A DNA stretch of 64,000 bases from Schistocerca nitens. Lineage: Eukaryota > Arthropoda > Insecta > Orthoptera > Acrididae. Below the pieces are notes generated by a model. That model worked only from the letters and a program-made list of their open reading frames with translations. It did no database searches and had not been told where the DNA came from. Position numbers and translations under genes: made by a program. Positions 10,985 to 23,739 of the stretch are shown here, one piece after another; position 1 is the stretch's first letter; each line of letters begins with the position of its first letter. The DNA is taken from assembly GCF_023898315.1 (NCBI RefSeq), contig NC_064615.1, forward strand, positions 735,985,450-736,049,449, read 5' to 3'.

Positions 10985-11470
10985 CTCGGTGTAGAATATG
11001 AGTTTGTCGTTGGTCGCCCAGTCTTCACCAAAGTGGAGCTCCAAAAGCTTTTTGAAGTCTCCGAGTTTGGCTTCTGGAAGTTTTACACCAGCTGTGATTG
11101 GTATTGGGGCGTTTCCTTTGCTGAAATTTGTTCTTCTCTTCAGGACGCTCTTCCCGTCTCCAGCTCCAAATTTGTGGTTTTCTTCTTGGCTTTCTTAATC
11201 TGGAAATGCCAGTTACCAGAAACATTCACTAATACTTTCACGTGTGTCATAACAATTAGTGTCAAATTCGCTGCATAACATTGCTTTAATATTATTTTTA
11301 ATAGTATTATCTTTCTATTTTGAAAACATCTGTCTCATTCTGGTGATCTGCAGTTACAACGATGGGTTCGACTTCTTGCAGAATGCCTACTGTGTCAATT
11401 ACTCCCACTTCGTTTGTACCATCTTCTGGATTTAAATTGTCCACAAAATCACTTATTTTCTTCAAAACAC
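10985..11470 (-). pseudogene. unrecognised coding remnant
   Basis: Three minus-strand blocks read as plausible protein in nearby frames: LKKISDFVDNLNPEDG (from about 11465), VNVSGNWHFQIKKAKKK (from about 11240), and KLGDFKKLLELHFGEDW with DKLIFYTEV ending in a stop at about 10998. The hydrophilic, low-stop character suggests a real gene or transposon ancestor. The last block faintly resembles tails of insect transposase-derived proteins. I do not recognise the family. Confidence 0.3.
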
Positions 11471-11499
11471 TCACTCAAATACGTCAAAAAACATCCTAC

Positions 11500-12879
11500 T
11501 GATTAGCTGAACTGAACATATCGCGTATATTTCGACAACGCATCGGTAGAGAGAGCGTCATTGTTGCGTACTCGTACGGTACAGCGCAGAGAACCTAACT
11601 CTGAATAAGAAAAATATCCCTGCGAATCGTAAGAAACTGAAAGGTACCTTTGAATGTCTAGATTGGTGATTCTGATGTCAGTTGGAGTTCTTTGCATCCG
11701 GACAAGGCACATCGACCGCCATGCCTGTTGAGAACATCGCGGGTTTTGCAAACGTTGCATTTAGTGGGCTTCGCGCCCGAAGGCAACGTGTAGTTAGCGG
11801 CGTTTGCAACCGAACACGATTTTCTACAGTTATTTTTAATGGTTCATATCGTGCTTTGCACCCTGAACCCTATTCCATCGTGTCGGAGCTGAAAAAATGT
11901 ATACGATAACGTTCTCAACTCAAAATCGACGAAAAATGCATTTGCATCTGGGCTATTCATAGGAAATTCTTATTATAGCACATAAAACTATATTCATAGA
12001 CTCTTCTGTAAAACTGTACAGTTCAAAAGCAACCACTGTTGAATGTTGATTATCTAAACAGGAATCTATGAAAAAGTTAGCAGCAAAAGTCGGAATGTAA
12101 TTAGTATTTAAATTAGAATATTACTAGTTTCAGTTAGGTATTTGGTAAAATTTCGTATAAAAAATTGTCTTTCCCGAGGTTTTGTTCACACAGTACGCAT
12201 CAATACCTTTATAGGGCAAAACTGCATATCTGCCCTCTTACAGAATTGTAACTGTTAAATGTAAATCTATTTTCATAATCGTACTTAACAATGACATAAG
12301 AAAACTGCATTGTTGTAATGCTTAAAATAATTGAGCACCTGGGTCCACATAACAGTAGGTTAGTACCAGTATGTCAGAATCTTCCAGTACAAGTTTTTTG
12401 TTTGTTGGTTGTGACTTTGTCAAAACTGATGTACTGGTAAAAAGTTGCACTTTAACACAGTGTGAAAATGCTCAAAAATCAGTCTACATTTTCATTCGAG
12501 TGCCTGTATGAAATCCTACAACAACAAGAAAAGGAATCAAAGTCAAGTAACCATCTGCTACAATTTATACTGTATAAGTATTTGGAAAAAGCTTCATAAA
12601 CTGGTTCAGAGCAAAGTATGAGTTACTTTTCATTGTCAATTTATCACATTATTTTGTAGTAGATTTTTATAGAAAGTGTTGGATTACAAGAAGGCTTAGG
12701 AATAAAGAATTATTTTAGCAAATGTCTTGGAATGTGGACAAATATTCCTACAACAAGTTTTCTTGTGGATTATAAACTGCATCCTGTAGAATTCATATAA
12801 CATTGCTGTGATAACTTTGTTCCTGAAATAGCTACTGTGTTTAAGATCAAGTATGCAAAGAACTTTTTGGATTGTGAGG
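11500..12879. other. spacer, nothing recognised
   Basis: A CpG-richer patch lies at 11530-11830, including GGGCTTCGCGCCCGAAG, a small inverted repeat. The rest is strongly AT-rich. No coding or repeat signal is recognised. Confidence 0.45.
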
Positions 12880-15800
12880 CACAGTCATGACCATCGAAAT
12901 GCAAGTTCAGATTTGACTTACGGTGAATTTGATATGAGATTTTTAAGTAGGCCTAAGTTTTGATCTGAATCTGCACAGGCAAGAATAAAAACTGAATTTT
13001 TAAATGGTTTAAATTTTATTGTAGAGAGTGAAGTAGTAATATGAAGGAATTATCTGAGGGCCAGCTGAGAATAATATTTTATTTAGACAAATATTTTGAC
13101 AGACTGGGTCAAACTGATGCATTAAAGAGTAGATTAGATTTGGTTTCAATCATGTAGATTATCAGTGTAGCAAGAGGAACTGCAATGAGGAAAATAATGG
13201 GAAAAGAGGTCCTGGTAATAACATAAATGAATGGTTGGGGGTGCAAATGAAAAATGTTTTAATTCAAAGAAATAGGTAAAAATGGAAACAGTTAATTTGA
13301 GAACAGAAAGGCAGTAATAGATCAGAAGATAATAGGAGATCGGATTCCACATGAAATGTGGAGGTTGATAGTCTCCCCATTGAAAGTTAGTCAGTTTGGG
13401 GTGACAGATATAAATTGAAATTGGAATAACAAAACTGAAAAAAGATTTAATGAAAGAAGGAACCATAGAGTTTATTGCCAGTGTAACAGGGAGTGAACAG
13501 ACTGTTTTTTTGATGAAAAATTTTGGAAATTAATAAGTTACAGTGTAAAAGATAATAATAATTCTAGTCATGGGAGTAATGATGATGGATCTGACTTGGA
13601 TTCTGCTATATTCACAGATTTTTATAGTCCAGCAGCAAGTGAAACTTTAAGGGAATGACTAACATCAAGTATTTAAGTATTATGATGTTGAAATTAAAAA
13701 AAAATTGATGAATAATGAGAAAAGAAAGGTAGGACATAGAGTACTGCACCCAAGCGAGAACAGAAGTCATTCTCTATCACTCACTATCAATGTCTTCGAT
13801 CACACTCATTTTTAAGCAAGCAATCACTTAACGAGTGCAACCCAACATGATCATGGCAGCTTCTGCATAGCTAAGGAAATGTGATTGTTATGTCACAAAA
13901 AGTCAAGAGGTCTATGGAAAAGCATCAAGCCTGTCCACAACTCATGTTTGCAGCCTTTGCACATCACTTGTTTTCTGAGTAGCTACGCCAGGTGCATAAA
14001 TGGCTGTGTTGTTAGGAGATACAGTGTTGGACTCCTTCATCTACTTCTGTTAAGCTGTGTGAAGTTTATTTGCCATTTCTCCTGCACACTGCTGCCATGT
14101 GAATCCATACACTTGCAGTGCTATAGCTGTGTGTGACATAGCTGATTCTGATTTAGTGAGAGTTTTAGTCTTGTAACAATAATATTATTATTGATAATGA
14201 TGCTGATGAGAATAATGTTGTCACTGGTGGGGTTGGTTATAATTCGAAGATGATGGTATGTTTTATGCAGAAATAAAGAAATAAATAATTGATGATAGTA
14301 ATTTGTTGAAGAGGGTGGGGAAAGTAAAATTACTGATAAGGATGTATATGAAGGGTAGATCTTGCCAGTAGACACAAGTAAATTATTAGTTAACTGGTGG
14401 TATATGAAGATAATATTAATTGTGTTCATGAGGAATGTGAGAAAAGAAAAGATTATAATTTTTTGGAGCTACTGCAGTGAAGATAACAAGTACATTAAAT
14501 TTCAGTCTAAATTTAAGATAGTGAGAAACATATCCTTATTGGTGAAAAAAGCAAGGAATAGGTTGGATGATGGGAAGGAGTCTGAGAATGGCAATCAAGA
14601 TGCTATGGTATGTGAAAGTGAAGTAGAACCTGGTATTGCTATGAGCATTTTACAAACATTAAGGAAGAGGTTTGTAGAAAAAGATAATGCTAAAAATATC
14701 AATTTTAAAAGAATGAAAATTATCTTTTATATGAATGGGGTGTTGAAAGAGTATGCAAAGTGCTGGAAAATTTACATATTTAGGTTCATGTTAATGACTG
14801 ACAGTTAAGGAGGTAACTGCTTGGTAGACTCTGGTAGTCCAGACTCAAGTATTTCTGAAAAGTTCAGAAATAAAATTAAACTGAGTACAGATTTTGCTCA
14901 AATGTCAGTAGTGGGAATCAAAATAAAAGGAGCCACTGAGACATATAGTAAAATTGTGGGAAGACAGGTACTGTTATTATTTACTACTGGCAGCATAAAA
15001 TTTTCACAAGATTATTTAGTAAGAACATACTCAAATTAATAACATATTTTGTGAATTGATTGGATTGTGGAGACAGAGGTAGGTTTTGATAATCTTAGTA
15101 ATACCATACTTAAATGAATACTACATTTTGTGAATTGATTGGATTGTGGAGGTAGAAGTATGTTTTGATAATCCTAGTAAAGACTAATTATTTACAGAGC
15201 CCATAAACAAAGATTGTTAAAAAATTATGCAAATAATAATAATCAGGCCAGTTGGGTGACTTATACTACTGAAAGGAGATATCTTGATGATATTGAACCT
15301 ACTGATGAGAACCTATTCAATAAGCAATACAGTGGTATACTAGAAGTCACATTAGAAGAGGCAGGAAGTTCAAGCACAGAATGACAATAGAATTACAAGA
15401 GTTAGTTTTGCAAATATTGTGAAGGATTTGATGAAAAACCAGAAAAGTTGCAAACTGTAAGTGTAGGATAAAGTTGAAATCTCATTAGAATTTCTTTATA
15501 AAACCATGTGGTATTCCTTTTTCAAAAGCCAAAAGAATAGAGGAAAAGATAAAAGAATGGAAAGCTGAGGCATAACAGAGAGGAATGATAATGTGTACAA
15601 TGGCTCTTTGTAGTTGTCTCAAAATAAAAGACAGGGTTGTAAGACTTGTTCTCGCTTGTACATAAACAAATAAATTTTTACAGTGGGAAAATAATCATCT
15701 TGATACCACTGATGAATTGTTGGACAAATTTGAACATATTAAATAATTCATGATTAGCTTGTGTTTTACTTCTTAGTTTCACCAAATTCTTCTTGAGCAT

Positions 15801-18800
15801 CATTTTAGAAAAAATATTATTTCTTGTGTGGGGATATGCTAAATTATCTGCTGTATTTACACTGATGATAATTTAATTACAAGGAAAAATTTGTATGAAC
15901 ATTTTGAATTGTTAATGGAAATATGTGAAAAATTAAGGGAAGGACATGTCTTTAAACCATGAGAAATGTCAATTTGCTGTGAAAAAGCTTACGTTTCTGT
16001 GTCACATCATTTCAGAGTATTGAATTTAATCTAACAAAGATCATGCTTAGACCACTGGAAAATTTCCTGTGCCAAAACAAAAACCAATTAAAATCATTCT
16101 TTTGAATCTGTGGATTCTGTAGTAAATTCACTAGTACTTTAAATGTACCATGTCTGAATAACCTAGGAAAAATGTTCTCCACATTTAGGACAATAATTGC
16201 CAGGTCGCCTCTGAGGAGATTGGGAAACAACTTTGTAAAGATAGAATTTTATACAGACCAAATTTGTCAATGAATTTTTGCCTTGTGACAGGTAGTGTAA
16301 CAAATGTGAGAGTGCATTTATTCCTGGAAAAAGTAGTTGGTGGAGAGGCGAAACAGAGATCCATAGTATTCGCCAGTAGAAAGTTTGGATGACATCAAAA
16401 ATATACCTTGTTACAGGAAAAGAACTTCTAGCAATACTCAACTTATAACAAATTTAAGAATTATTTATTGGGTCACAAAGTCATAGTTTACTCAGATCAC
16501 AAAGGAAGAGTGTAAATTGTACCATACTAGACTGATGAGTTGGTGTTATTCATCCAGTAATATGACTGTACTATTAAATACATGAAGGGGAAGGAAAACT
16601 TGATTCCAGATGTTTTAATTAGTTTGCCAGAGACTGGGGCGGGGGGTAGTTATAAAATAGTGGTGGGGTTGTGAAAAGGAATTCCAATAATTTAGGAAAA
16701 AGTTAATAGGAGAGAGGGGACAAGAATAAGTTGATCAGTACCATGAACAGTACATTGGAATTTTTTCAAAAGAACTAGTGTTGACAGTGATAACTTAAAA
16801 CTGTGTTATCCTATTTAGATTATAAATTTAAATTAAGTATGTATTTAAGAGTTTTTGTCATTATTGGGCTCTAAAATGTCTTCAAAAGATTGAAGAAAAT
16901 GTGTATTTCTGTAATACTGCCAGAGAAGTAAGTAAAAATTTTGCAACTTGTGACAGCTTGTTAGATAACCAACCTGATTTCTGCCATCTCTTAGTCTTTA
17001 CCCATTTGATAGTGCACCATCATTAGTTCTGAAACTGAAAACCTTAATGTATAGCAGATGGTGTTTGCTTAGTTATGTGTACAACACCATATTCTCAATT
17101 AACTTTTTCACACATTTGTTGGCATTCATCTCCTACTGTTTGGATGATGACCATTCTCTTAAATTTTAAATATAAACAACCAGGTTACCTCTAACATCCA
17201 ACAACAGTTCAGTGACAGGTAAATTATAACTTTATTGAGGCACAGTTTTTAGAACTACTACCAAGGGTTCTCTTCGTTGCTGCAAAAGTCTTAAAAACTA
17301 TTTGTCATGTGTGGCATAGCAGACAGTTCACATTTGCATCACGTCACAGAAAACACAGTATCTTGTAATAATCAACCAAAGTTAGTGAAGATCACAATGT
17401 ATGGCAATCAATCATTCCAATGAAATTGATAGTTCTATCCCCCTGCCATCCACAAAACAATTTAGTACAAATATTCACAAACTCTAATTAGGGAATTCAC
17501 TGTTGGATTTTTAGGCAGCAACACTACTAAGGTCTTGTAAATATTGGTATGTGCATTTTTGCAGATGTATTAACATAATGAAAGGCTCCTGCACTTAGAT
17601 GTTACATTAGTGGTCAGCAGGAGAGAATTCACAACAGGCTGAGGAGCAGACTGGGGATTTTGGATGGTATTTGGTTATTTAAAGACTGGTGTATGAACAA
17701 ATTGTTATTATGGAAACTACAAAATCATTTGTAAAACTGTTAGGTTGTTTCATGACGCTCAGAATAGGCTGAGAGTATTAACAATAATTTTGTTTATGAA
17801 TTATGTGGTAGGCTAAGAAATCAGAAAAATTTATTAAACAATTTGATGCATCCATGTTGGGAATAACCTGCATACAGGTGCAGCGTCCATACTGAAAATT
17901 ATTATGAATTATGCAAAAATTTGAATTAACATTTGAATCAGTTAGTAAAACATGTCACACTGTACGTAAAAACCAGGTCAATATGAGTCTAATGACAAAA
18001 GTCTGAATCTAACAAGCACAGACACAAGATTCAGAAAGAAAAATGTTACTGTTTCTGAACTTTAATGTTAATTATCTCACAAGTTAATCAGTTTTACAGA
18101 ATCTGAACTACATTACTGGAAATTCAGAATGCCAGCCATTGTAATGAGTGGTGTCACTAAATCTGTGAATGCATATTGCCTCACGTGATATTTGCTAAGT
18201 TTTTCCACGGTAAGAAATTCAATTACTAATATCTTTTGATTAATAGATTTTCCAGTAGGTCTAAATGCAAAAGTAGAATCAGTATATTGCAATCAATACA
18301 GCAAATAATGAATGTAAGTGAAATTCAGCCTAGATAACATTTTTAATTATTTAGGTATGTAGCACATAAAAATTACTTAGGTATCTGCACCAAGGTAGGA
18401 TAAAGATCAGAAAAACATTGTTATTGTCAGGAGTTGAAATCATAACACATAAGGTAATTCTGGTTTCCTATGTCTCAACATGGTAGAGAGTTAAGATTAG
18501 CACACAAACTTGTAGATGTTCATGCAAAACATAAAACCAAAGAAACAAATGAAATGAGAAGTAGTAGATATTTGTGGGCCTTTACCAAAATCTGGAGATG
18601 GTTTCTGTTGGATGTTTGTAACAGTAGATTTATATTCAAAATCTGTAAAACTATACCCAGGTAACAAAGGTTCTAGTTTGATCATCATTTAAAACATCAT
18701 GAGAGATTATTTTCCAGATGCTGCAATATGTAAAGCCATCTTATCAGATTTCTGAGACTGCAAAATTTTAATGAGAGAGAGGAAATCAGCCACATACCAA

Positions 18801-19230
18801 TTTCTGTCTGTCTACCATCTTTCAAGTAATCCAGCTGATAGGTATATGAGAAAACATGCACTATGTACAACTTATAATAATGAAGGTTATTCAAACTGGT
18901 GTGAATATGTTAACAGTTTTGAATATATCTTGAATTGCATACACTTCCACTGCATTTTCCTCGTGTGATATTTCATTTGACAATAAACCAGCCAACTTCG
19001 TATCTGAACTCACTCAGTGTCCTACATAATAAAATATTACACCACAGGAGAAATTGTTAGATAAGTCATGGAGGAGGAAGGAGAGTTTTGGGTATGAAGA
19101 TATGATAACAAAAATGACACAGTTCACAGCAGGTAATCTAGCTGTGGTTGAAACTTGTGAAAAATTGTAATCCATTAGTGGAGAAATAGAGAAATACTTT
19201 GACATTTGTAATGGACCTTTGTAAATGCTA
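12880..19230 (+). mobile_element. Ty3/Gypsy LTR-retrotransposon fossil
   Basis: Plus-strand remains occur in the canonical order. Gag-like sequence spans about 12900-13650, and an aspartic-protease-like block with VDSGSPDSSIS lies near 14820. RT to RNase H runs from about 15830 to 16620 (RNase H end with NYLLGHKVIVYSDH and a GKENLIPD block). The integrase core and C-terminal part span about 18480-18960. The element is heavily broken and old, AT-drifted, and no LTR pair was identified. The 1.8 kb between RNase H and integrase is longer than usual and shows nothing recognisable, so a further insertion there is possible. Confidence 0.7.
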
Positions 19231-20440
19231 GGAAATCCATACCCAAGTGCTTACACATTCGTCTAGAAGACTCTTCAGTTTGCAGAATGTCTCTGAATTA
19301 AAATCTCACAGATGCAAAACATGCCTAATTATGTTAGGGATTTCGATTTTTAGTTATTCTCCCTCAAGGGGACACAAGCACTTGGTATGTCATGTGCTTG
19401 GTGAGCACAAGGACTCAGAGGTATGTGGCACTTTCTTCAATTTTCGTTTCTAGTGATTTGTATTTTGTCTATTTCTTCACTTACCTTCCTATCAAACATA
19501 TTCTTCACTTCAACATTTCTTTAGTTTGCAGCCAACACTGTTTTTCTCTTTTTTGTATTTCAGGGTTTCTGCAGTTTTTAGTAATCAGTGACCTTTATTT
19601 AATATTTAAATCATGCTATAACATTGGAAAATTGTATTTACATTTGAGTGTTACTAATGTACAAGCTTACAAATGATGGACTGCTTATATTTTGTCAGGT
19701 TTTTTAATTATCTTGATGGCACGTTCTATATGTTATATTTTGACCATATTATCTACTCTAACTTCAGTCCATATTCTTTTGCTAGAAGATGAGCTTAAAA
19801 GAGTACAGTCATGTTTGACACATCCCTGGAGTTTGCTACTTATGGATATTCACTCATAAAACAAAACACATGTTCATACAATGCATTATTATGACTAAAT
19901 TTATTTATGAAACATCTTTTTGATTTGTCAACGAGCACTTATTTTACAACCAATTTCTTTTACAAAAGTATCATTATTTCTAACATTCGCCATCAAACTG
20001 GTGAATGGAACTCACACAGCCCCACAGTTAACCTAGTGTACCTATACAATACAATCTTTTATCAATGTTGTTAAACACGTTGTATGATCATGTCTTCTAG
20101 CTGTATATGTTACACGCCACAAAATTGTCAATTGTATTGTTATACAGTGATGGACATTTATTTAACTACTAATTTTGTATAGCCATCATTATACATGTTT
20201 CTCACTCAAATCAGGTCTCATTTACTCCGTTGCATGTCTCGTTTAATTGTCAGACTAAATTTTCATCTCAGCTTCTACTTTGTGACAATACTATATTAGT
20301 TACTATCATGAAAGATGGTATTAATGCAAATACAAACATTATGAAACACAAAATGTAATATATCTGAGTAACGTAAAATAGATACTTGTTACACTATCCT
20401 GATGGAGACAACTGCGCCATTTGTATGACAACTTAACCCC
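19231..20440. other. AT-rich spacer
   Basis: Only weak hydrophobic open frames (19247-19676) that look like chance AT-rich translations. No repeat ends seen. Confidence 0.45.
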
Positions 20441-20449
20441 ATAGTAGCT

Positions 20450-21600
20450 ACCTAGAACATACAGTTCAGAGTCTGGCTCATAATAAAAATATATTGGATC
20501 TAATGGCAACAAATAGACTTGACATCTTTGAGGAAGTCCACGTCGAAATTGGTATCAGTGACCACAATGCAGTTGTGGCAACAATGATTACCAAAGAACA
20601 GAGGACAAATAAAACAAGTGCAAATAAATATATGTTCAGTACACTAGATAAAAAAACAGTAGTATCATCTCTCAATGTGAAACTTGAAACTTTCAGCACA
20701 GGCCCAGAGCATGTAAAGAAACTGTGGCCCAAGTTTAAAAGCATAATTGACTATGCACTGGGTAGATGTGTACCCACTAGAACAGTTCATAATGGGAGGC
20801 ACCCTTCATGGTATACAGTCATTGTAAATGAACTTCTACAGGAACAGAGATTACTGCATAATAGATGTAAAATGAAGCATAGGGCTATAAACAGAGAGCA
20901 GCTGAATGAAGTGCATTTGTTTGTCAAGAGAGAAATGTATGATGACTTCAATGACTTGCTATAGTATGATATTGTCAAATGATTATCACAGAACTCAAAG
21001 AAATTCTGGTTGTGTGTAACGGCTGTTAGTGGAACCAAAGATAATGTCCAGTCACTTTTGAATGCGACAGCTGGAATGGTGAGTAGCAAAACAAAAGTGA
21101 AATCGTTAACTACGTTTTCAAATGTTTTTTAAAAAGTAAAACCCAGAAGAATCACCCCCATTTACTTGTCATACCACCGAAAAGATGAGTGGAATAAGTG
21201 TTAGTGTAAGTTGTGTTGAGAATCAGCTGAAATCATTAAACTGAGCGGAGCTCCAGGATCTGATGGAATCCCTATCAGAGTCTGTACTGAATTTACAGCC
21301 TTGTAACCCCCTCTTTTAACTGTAATGAGTGATATATCCCTCAAACAGAAAAAAGTGTGTGCAGTAATTGGAAGAAAGCACAGGTCACACACATTTACAA
21401 GAAGGGTAGTAGAAGTGATCCACAAAACTACAGTCCAATAACCTTAATACTGATTTGTTGTAGAATCTTTGAACACATTCTCAGCTCAACATACTGAGGT
21501 GTCTTGAACAGAGGGACCTCCTCCATGCAAACCAGCCTGTATTCCAAAAACACTGATCATGCAAAACCCAACTCACCCTTATCTCCCACGACATACTACT
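20450..21600 (+). mobile_element. CR1-like LINE fragment (endonuclease end to RT start)
   Basis: ILDLMATNRLD and GISDHNAVVATM (20485-20590) are the last endonuclease motifs. A linker open to 20964 (156 aa frame, 20494-20964) aligns with the LINE at 54080-58335: GRCVPTRTVHNGRHPSWY here against DRYVPSKTVSDGKNPPWF there. RT start motifs follow (SGAPGSDGIPIRVCTEF, 21245-21297; then a block ending HTFTRRVVE) in shifting frames until about 21600. It is truncated at both ends. Confidence 0.75.
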
Positions 21601-22313
21601 ATTATGTTGTCAGGGTTAGTAACTGGTAAGATTCTCCTGTGGCCTTCCAATAGTTTTATGGGGACTGGTATTTCATGCTACTGTTACTTGATGTGATTGT
21701 TTGATTGGCCATAGTTACCTATCATGTTATAATGAACTGACAACACAGTTAATTTTGTAGGGGCATCTTTTATTTTATCCTACTAGCCACTTCTGTACTC
21801 TGTCCCACATTTCCTTCTTTGGCCTGTATGGCATTCCAGTTGTGTCTATATTTCCACTTATCAATGTTCTCTTTTTATGGTTCCCTTTTTATTGTCTTTA
21901 TGACCAGCCCATTCTCTTCATCAAAAATTTACTGCCACAATGAAAACATCAATTAATAGATTTCAGATTTCATGGGTTACCATTATTTTTATAAAAATCT
22001 CACTGTAGGAGTGTTACAGCGTGTTGATACAATGTTGGTACATAAATTTTAAGGAATGGCTAATTAATGGAAACCAACCCAGCACCTTTAAAATTAATTC
22101 CACATACACATTTTCTCAGTAACTGTGTTATGCATTGAAGGCAATACATATATTTTGCACTGAAGTGATGCCTTATAGAGTTAACTGTTGACTTCTAGTT
22201 GTTATTGTGACTTACTTTTGAATAAATGTTATGTTATATCTTATGAAATTGCAGTGAAGTCTATGTAATTCTAATAGTTGGTAGAGTGAATAGGTCGTCA
22301 ATCTTAATGGAAG
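21601..22313. other. spacer, nothing recognised
   Basis: AT-rich, no feature seen up to the TA target site of the Tc1-like element. Confidence 0.5.
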
Positions 22314-22315
22314 TA

Positions 22316-23737
22316 CACTCCTGGAAATGGAAAAAAGAACACATTGACACCGGTGTGTCAGACCCACCATACTTGCTCCGGACACTGCGAGAGGGCTGTA
22401 CAAGCAATGATCACACGCACGGCACAGCGGACACACCAGGAACCGCGGTGTTGGCCGTCGAATGGCGCTAGCTGCGCAGCATTTGTGCACCGCCGCCGTC
22501 AGTGTCAGCCAGTTTGCCGTGGCATACGGAGCTCCATCGCAGTCTTTAACACTGGTAGCATGCCGCGACAGCGTGGACGTGAACCGTATGTGCAGTTGAC
22601 GGACTTTGAGCGAGGGCGTATAGTGGGCATGCGGGAGGCCGGGTGGACGTACCGCCGAATTGCTCAACACGTGGGGCGTGAGGTCTCCACAGTACATCGA
22701 TGTTGTCGCCAGTGGTCGGCGGAAGGTGCACGTGCCCGTCGACCTGGGACCGGACCGCAGCGACGCACGGATGCACGCCAAGACCGTAGGATCCTACGCA
22801 GTGCCGTAGGGGACCGCACCGCCACTTCCCAGCAAATTAGGGACACTGTTGCTCCTGGGGTATCGGCGAGGACCATTCGCAACTGTCTCCATGAAGCTGG
22901 GCTACGGTCCCGCACACCGTTAGGCCGTCTTCCGCTCACGCCCCAACATCGTGCAGCCCGCCTCCAGTGGTGTCGCGACAGACGTGAATGGAGGGACGAA
23001 TGGAGACGTGTCGTCTTCAGCGATGAGAGTCGCTTCCGCCTTGGTGCCAATGATGGTCGTATGCGTGTTTGGCGCCGTGCAGGTGAGCGCCACAATCAGG
23101 ACTGCATACGACCGAGGCACACAGGGCCAACACCCGGCATCATGGTGTGGGGAGCGATCTCCTACACTGGCCGTACACCACTGGTGATCGTCGAGGGGAC
23201 ACTGAATAGTGCACGGTACATCCAAACCGTCATCGAACCCATCGTTCTACCATTCCTAGACCGGCAAGGGAACTTGCTGTTCGAACAGGACAATGCACGT
23301 CCGCATGTATCCCGTGCCACCCAACGTGCTCTAGAAGGTGTAAGTCAACTACCCTGGCCAGCAAGATCTCCGGATCTGTCCCCCATTGAGCATGTTTGGG
23401 ACTGGATGAAGCGTCGTCTCACGCGGTCTGCACGTCCAGCACGAACGCTGGTCCAACTGAGGCGCCAGGTGGAAATGGCATGGCAAGCCGTTCCACAGGA
23501 CTACATCCAGCATCTCTACGATCGTCTCCATGGGAGAATAGCAGCCTGCATTGCTGCGAAAGGTGAATATACACTGCACTAGTGCCGACATTGTGCATGC
23601 TGTGTTGCCTGTGTCTATGTGCCTGTGGTTCTGTCAGTGTGATCATGTGATGTATCTGACCCCAGGAATGTGTCAATAAAGTTTCCCCTTCCTGGGACAA
23701 TGAATTCACGGTGTTCTTATTTCAATTTCCAGGAGTG
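22316..23737 (+). mobile_element. Tc1-like DNA transposon, well preserved
   Basis: The left end CACTCCTGGAAATGGAAAAA (22316) and the right end ...CAATTTCCAGGAGTG (to 23737) form inverted repeats of about 27 bp with two mismatches. A TA dinucleotide is duplicated at 22314-22315 and 23738-23739. The 1,422-bp length suits an autonomous Tc1-type element. GC content is clearly higher than the AT-rich surroundings. It carries one uninterrupted transposase gene. Confidence 0.93.
22560..23582 (+). CDS. Tc1-like transposase, intact open frame (340 aa)
   Basis: Catalyses cut-and-paste movement of the surrounding element. The chosen start (MPRQRGREPYVQLTDFERG) matches where Tc1 proteins begin. The same frame is open for 72 more codons upstream, but these cover the terminal repeat and look non-coding. 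Residues about 1-110 form the paired-like helix-turn-helix DNA-binding domain (GRIVGMREAGWTYRRIAQHV). The catalytic domain shows VVFSDESRF (first Asp), GIMVWGAISYTG, LLFEQDNARPH (second Asp) and WPARSPDLSPIEHVWD (Glu). By my count 32 residues separate the second Asp from the Glu, against 34 in typical Tc1, so the triad would read DD32E. No internal stop or frameshift was found. Activity is unknown. Confidence 0.92.
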   Translation: MPRQRGREPYVQLTDFERGRIVGMREAGWTYRRIAQHVGREVSTVHRCCRQWSAEGARARRPGTGPQRRTDARQDRRILRSAVGDRTATSQQIRDTVAPGVSARTIRNCLHEAGLRSRTPLGRLPLTPQHRAARLQWCRDRREWRDEWRRVVFSDESRFRLGANDGRMRVWRRAGERHNQDCIRPRHTGPTPGIMVWGAISYTGRTPLVIVEGTLNSARYIQTVIEPIVLPFLDRQGNLLFEQDNARPHVSRATQRALEGVSQLPWPARSPDLSPIEHVWDWMKRRLTRSARPARTLVQLRRQVEMAWQAVPQDYIQHLYDRLHGRIAACIAAKGEYTLH

Positions 23738-23739
23738 TA

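Noticed and set aside
19247-19676. Hydrophobic frames possibly encoding a receptor
   Set aside because: AT-rich, phenylalanine-rich translation without family motifs, splice sites or conserved spacing.
22344-22559. N-terminal extension of the Tc1 transposase frame
   Set aside because: The extra 72 codons overlap the terminal inverted repeat and subterminal DNA; the protein family begins at the ATG at 22560.
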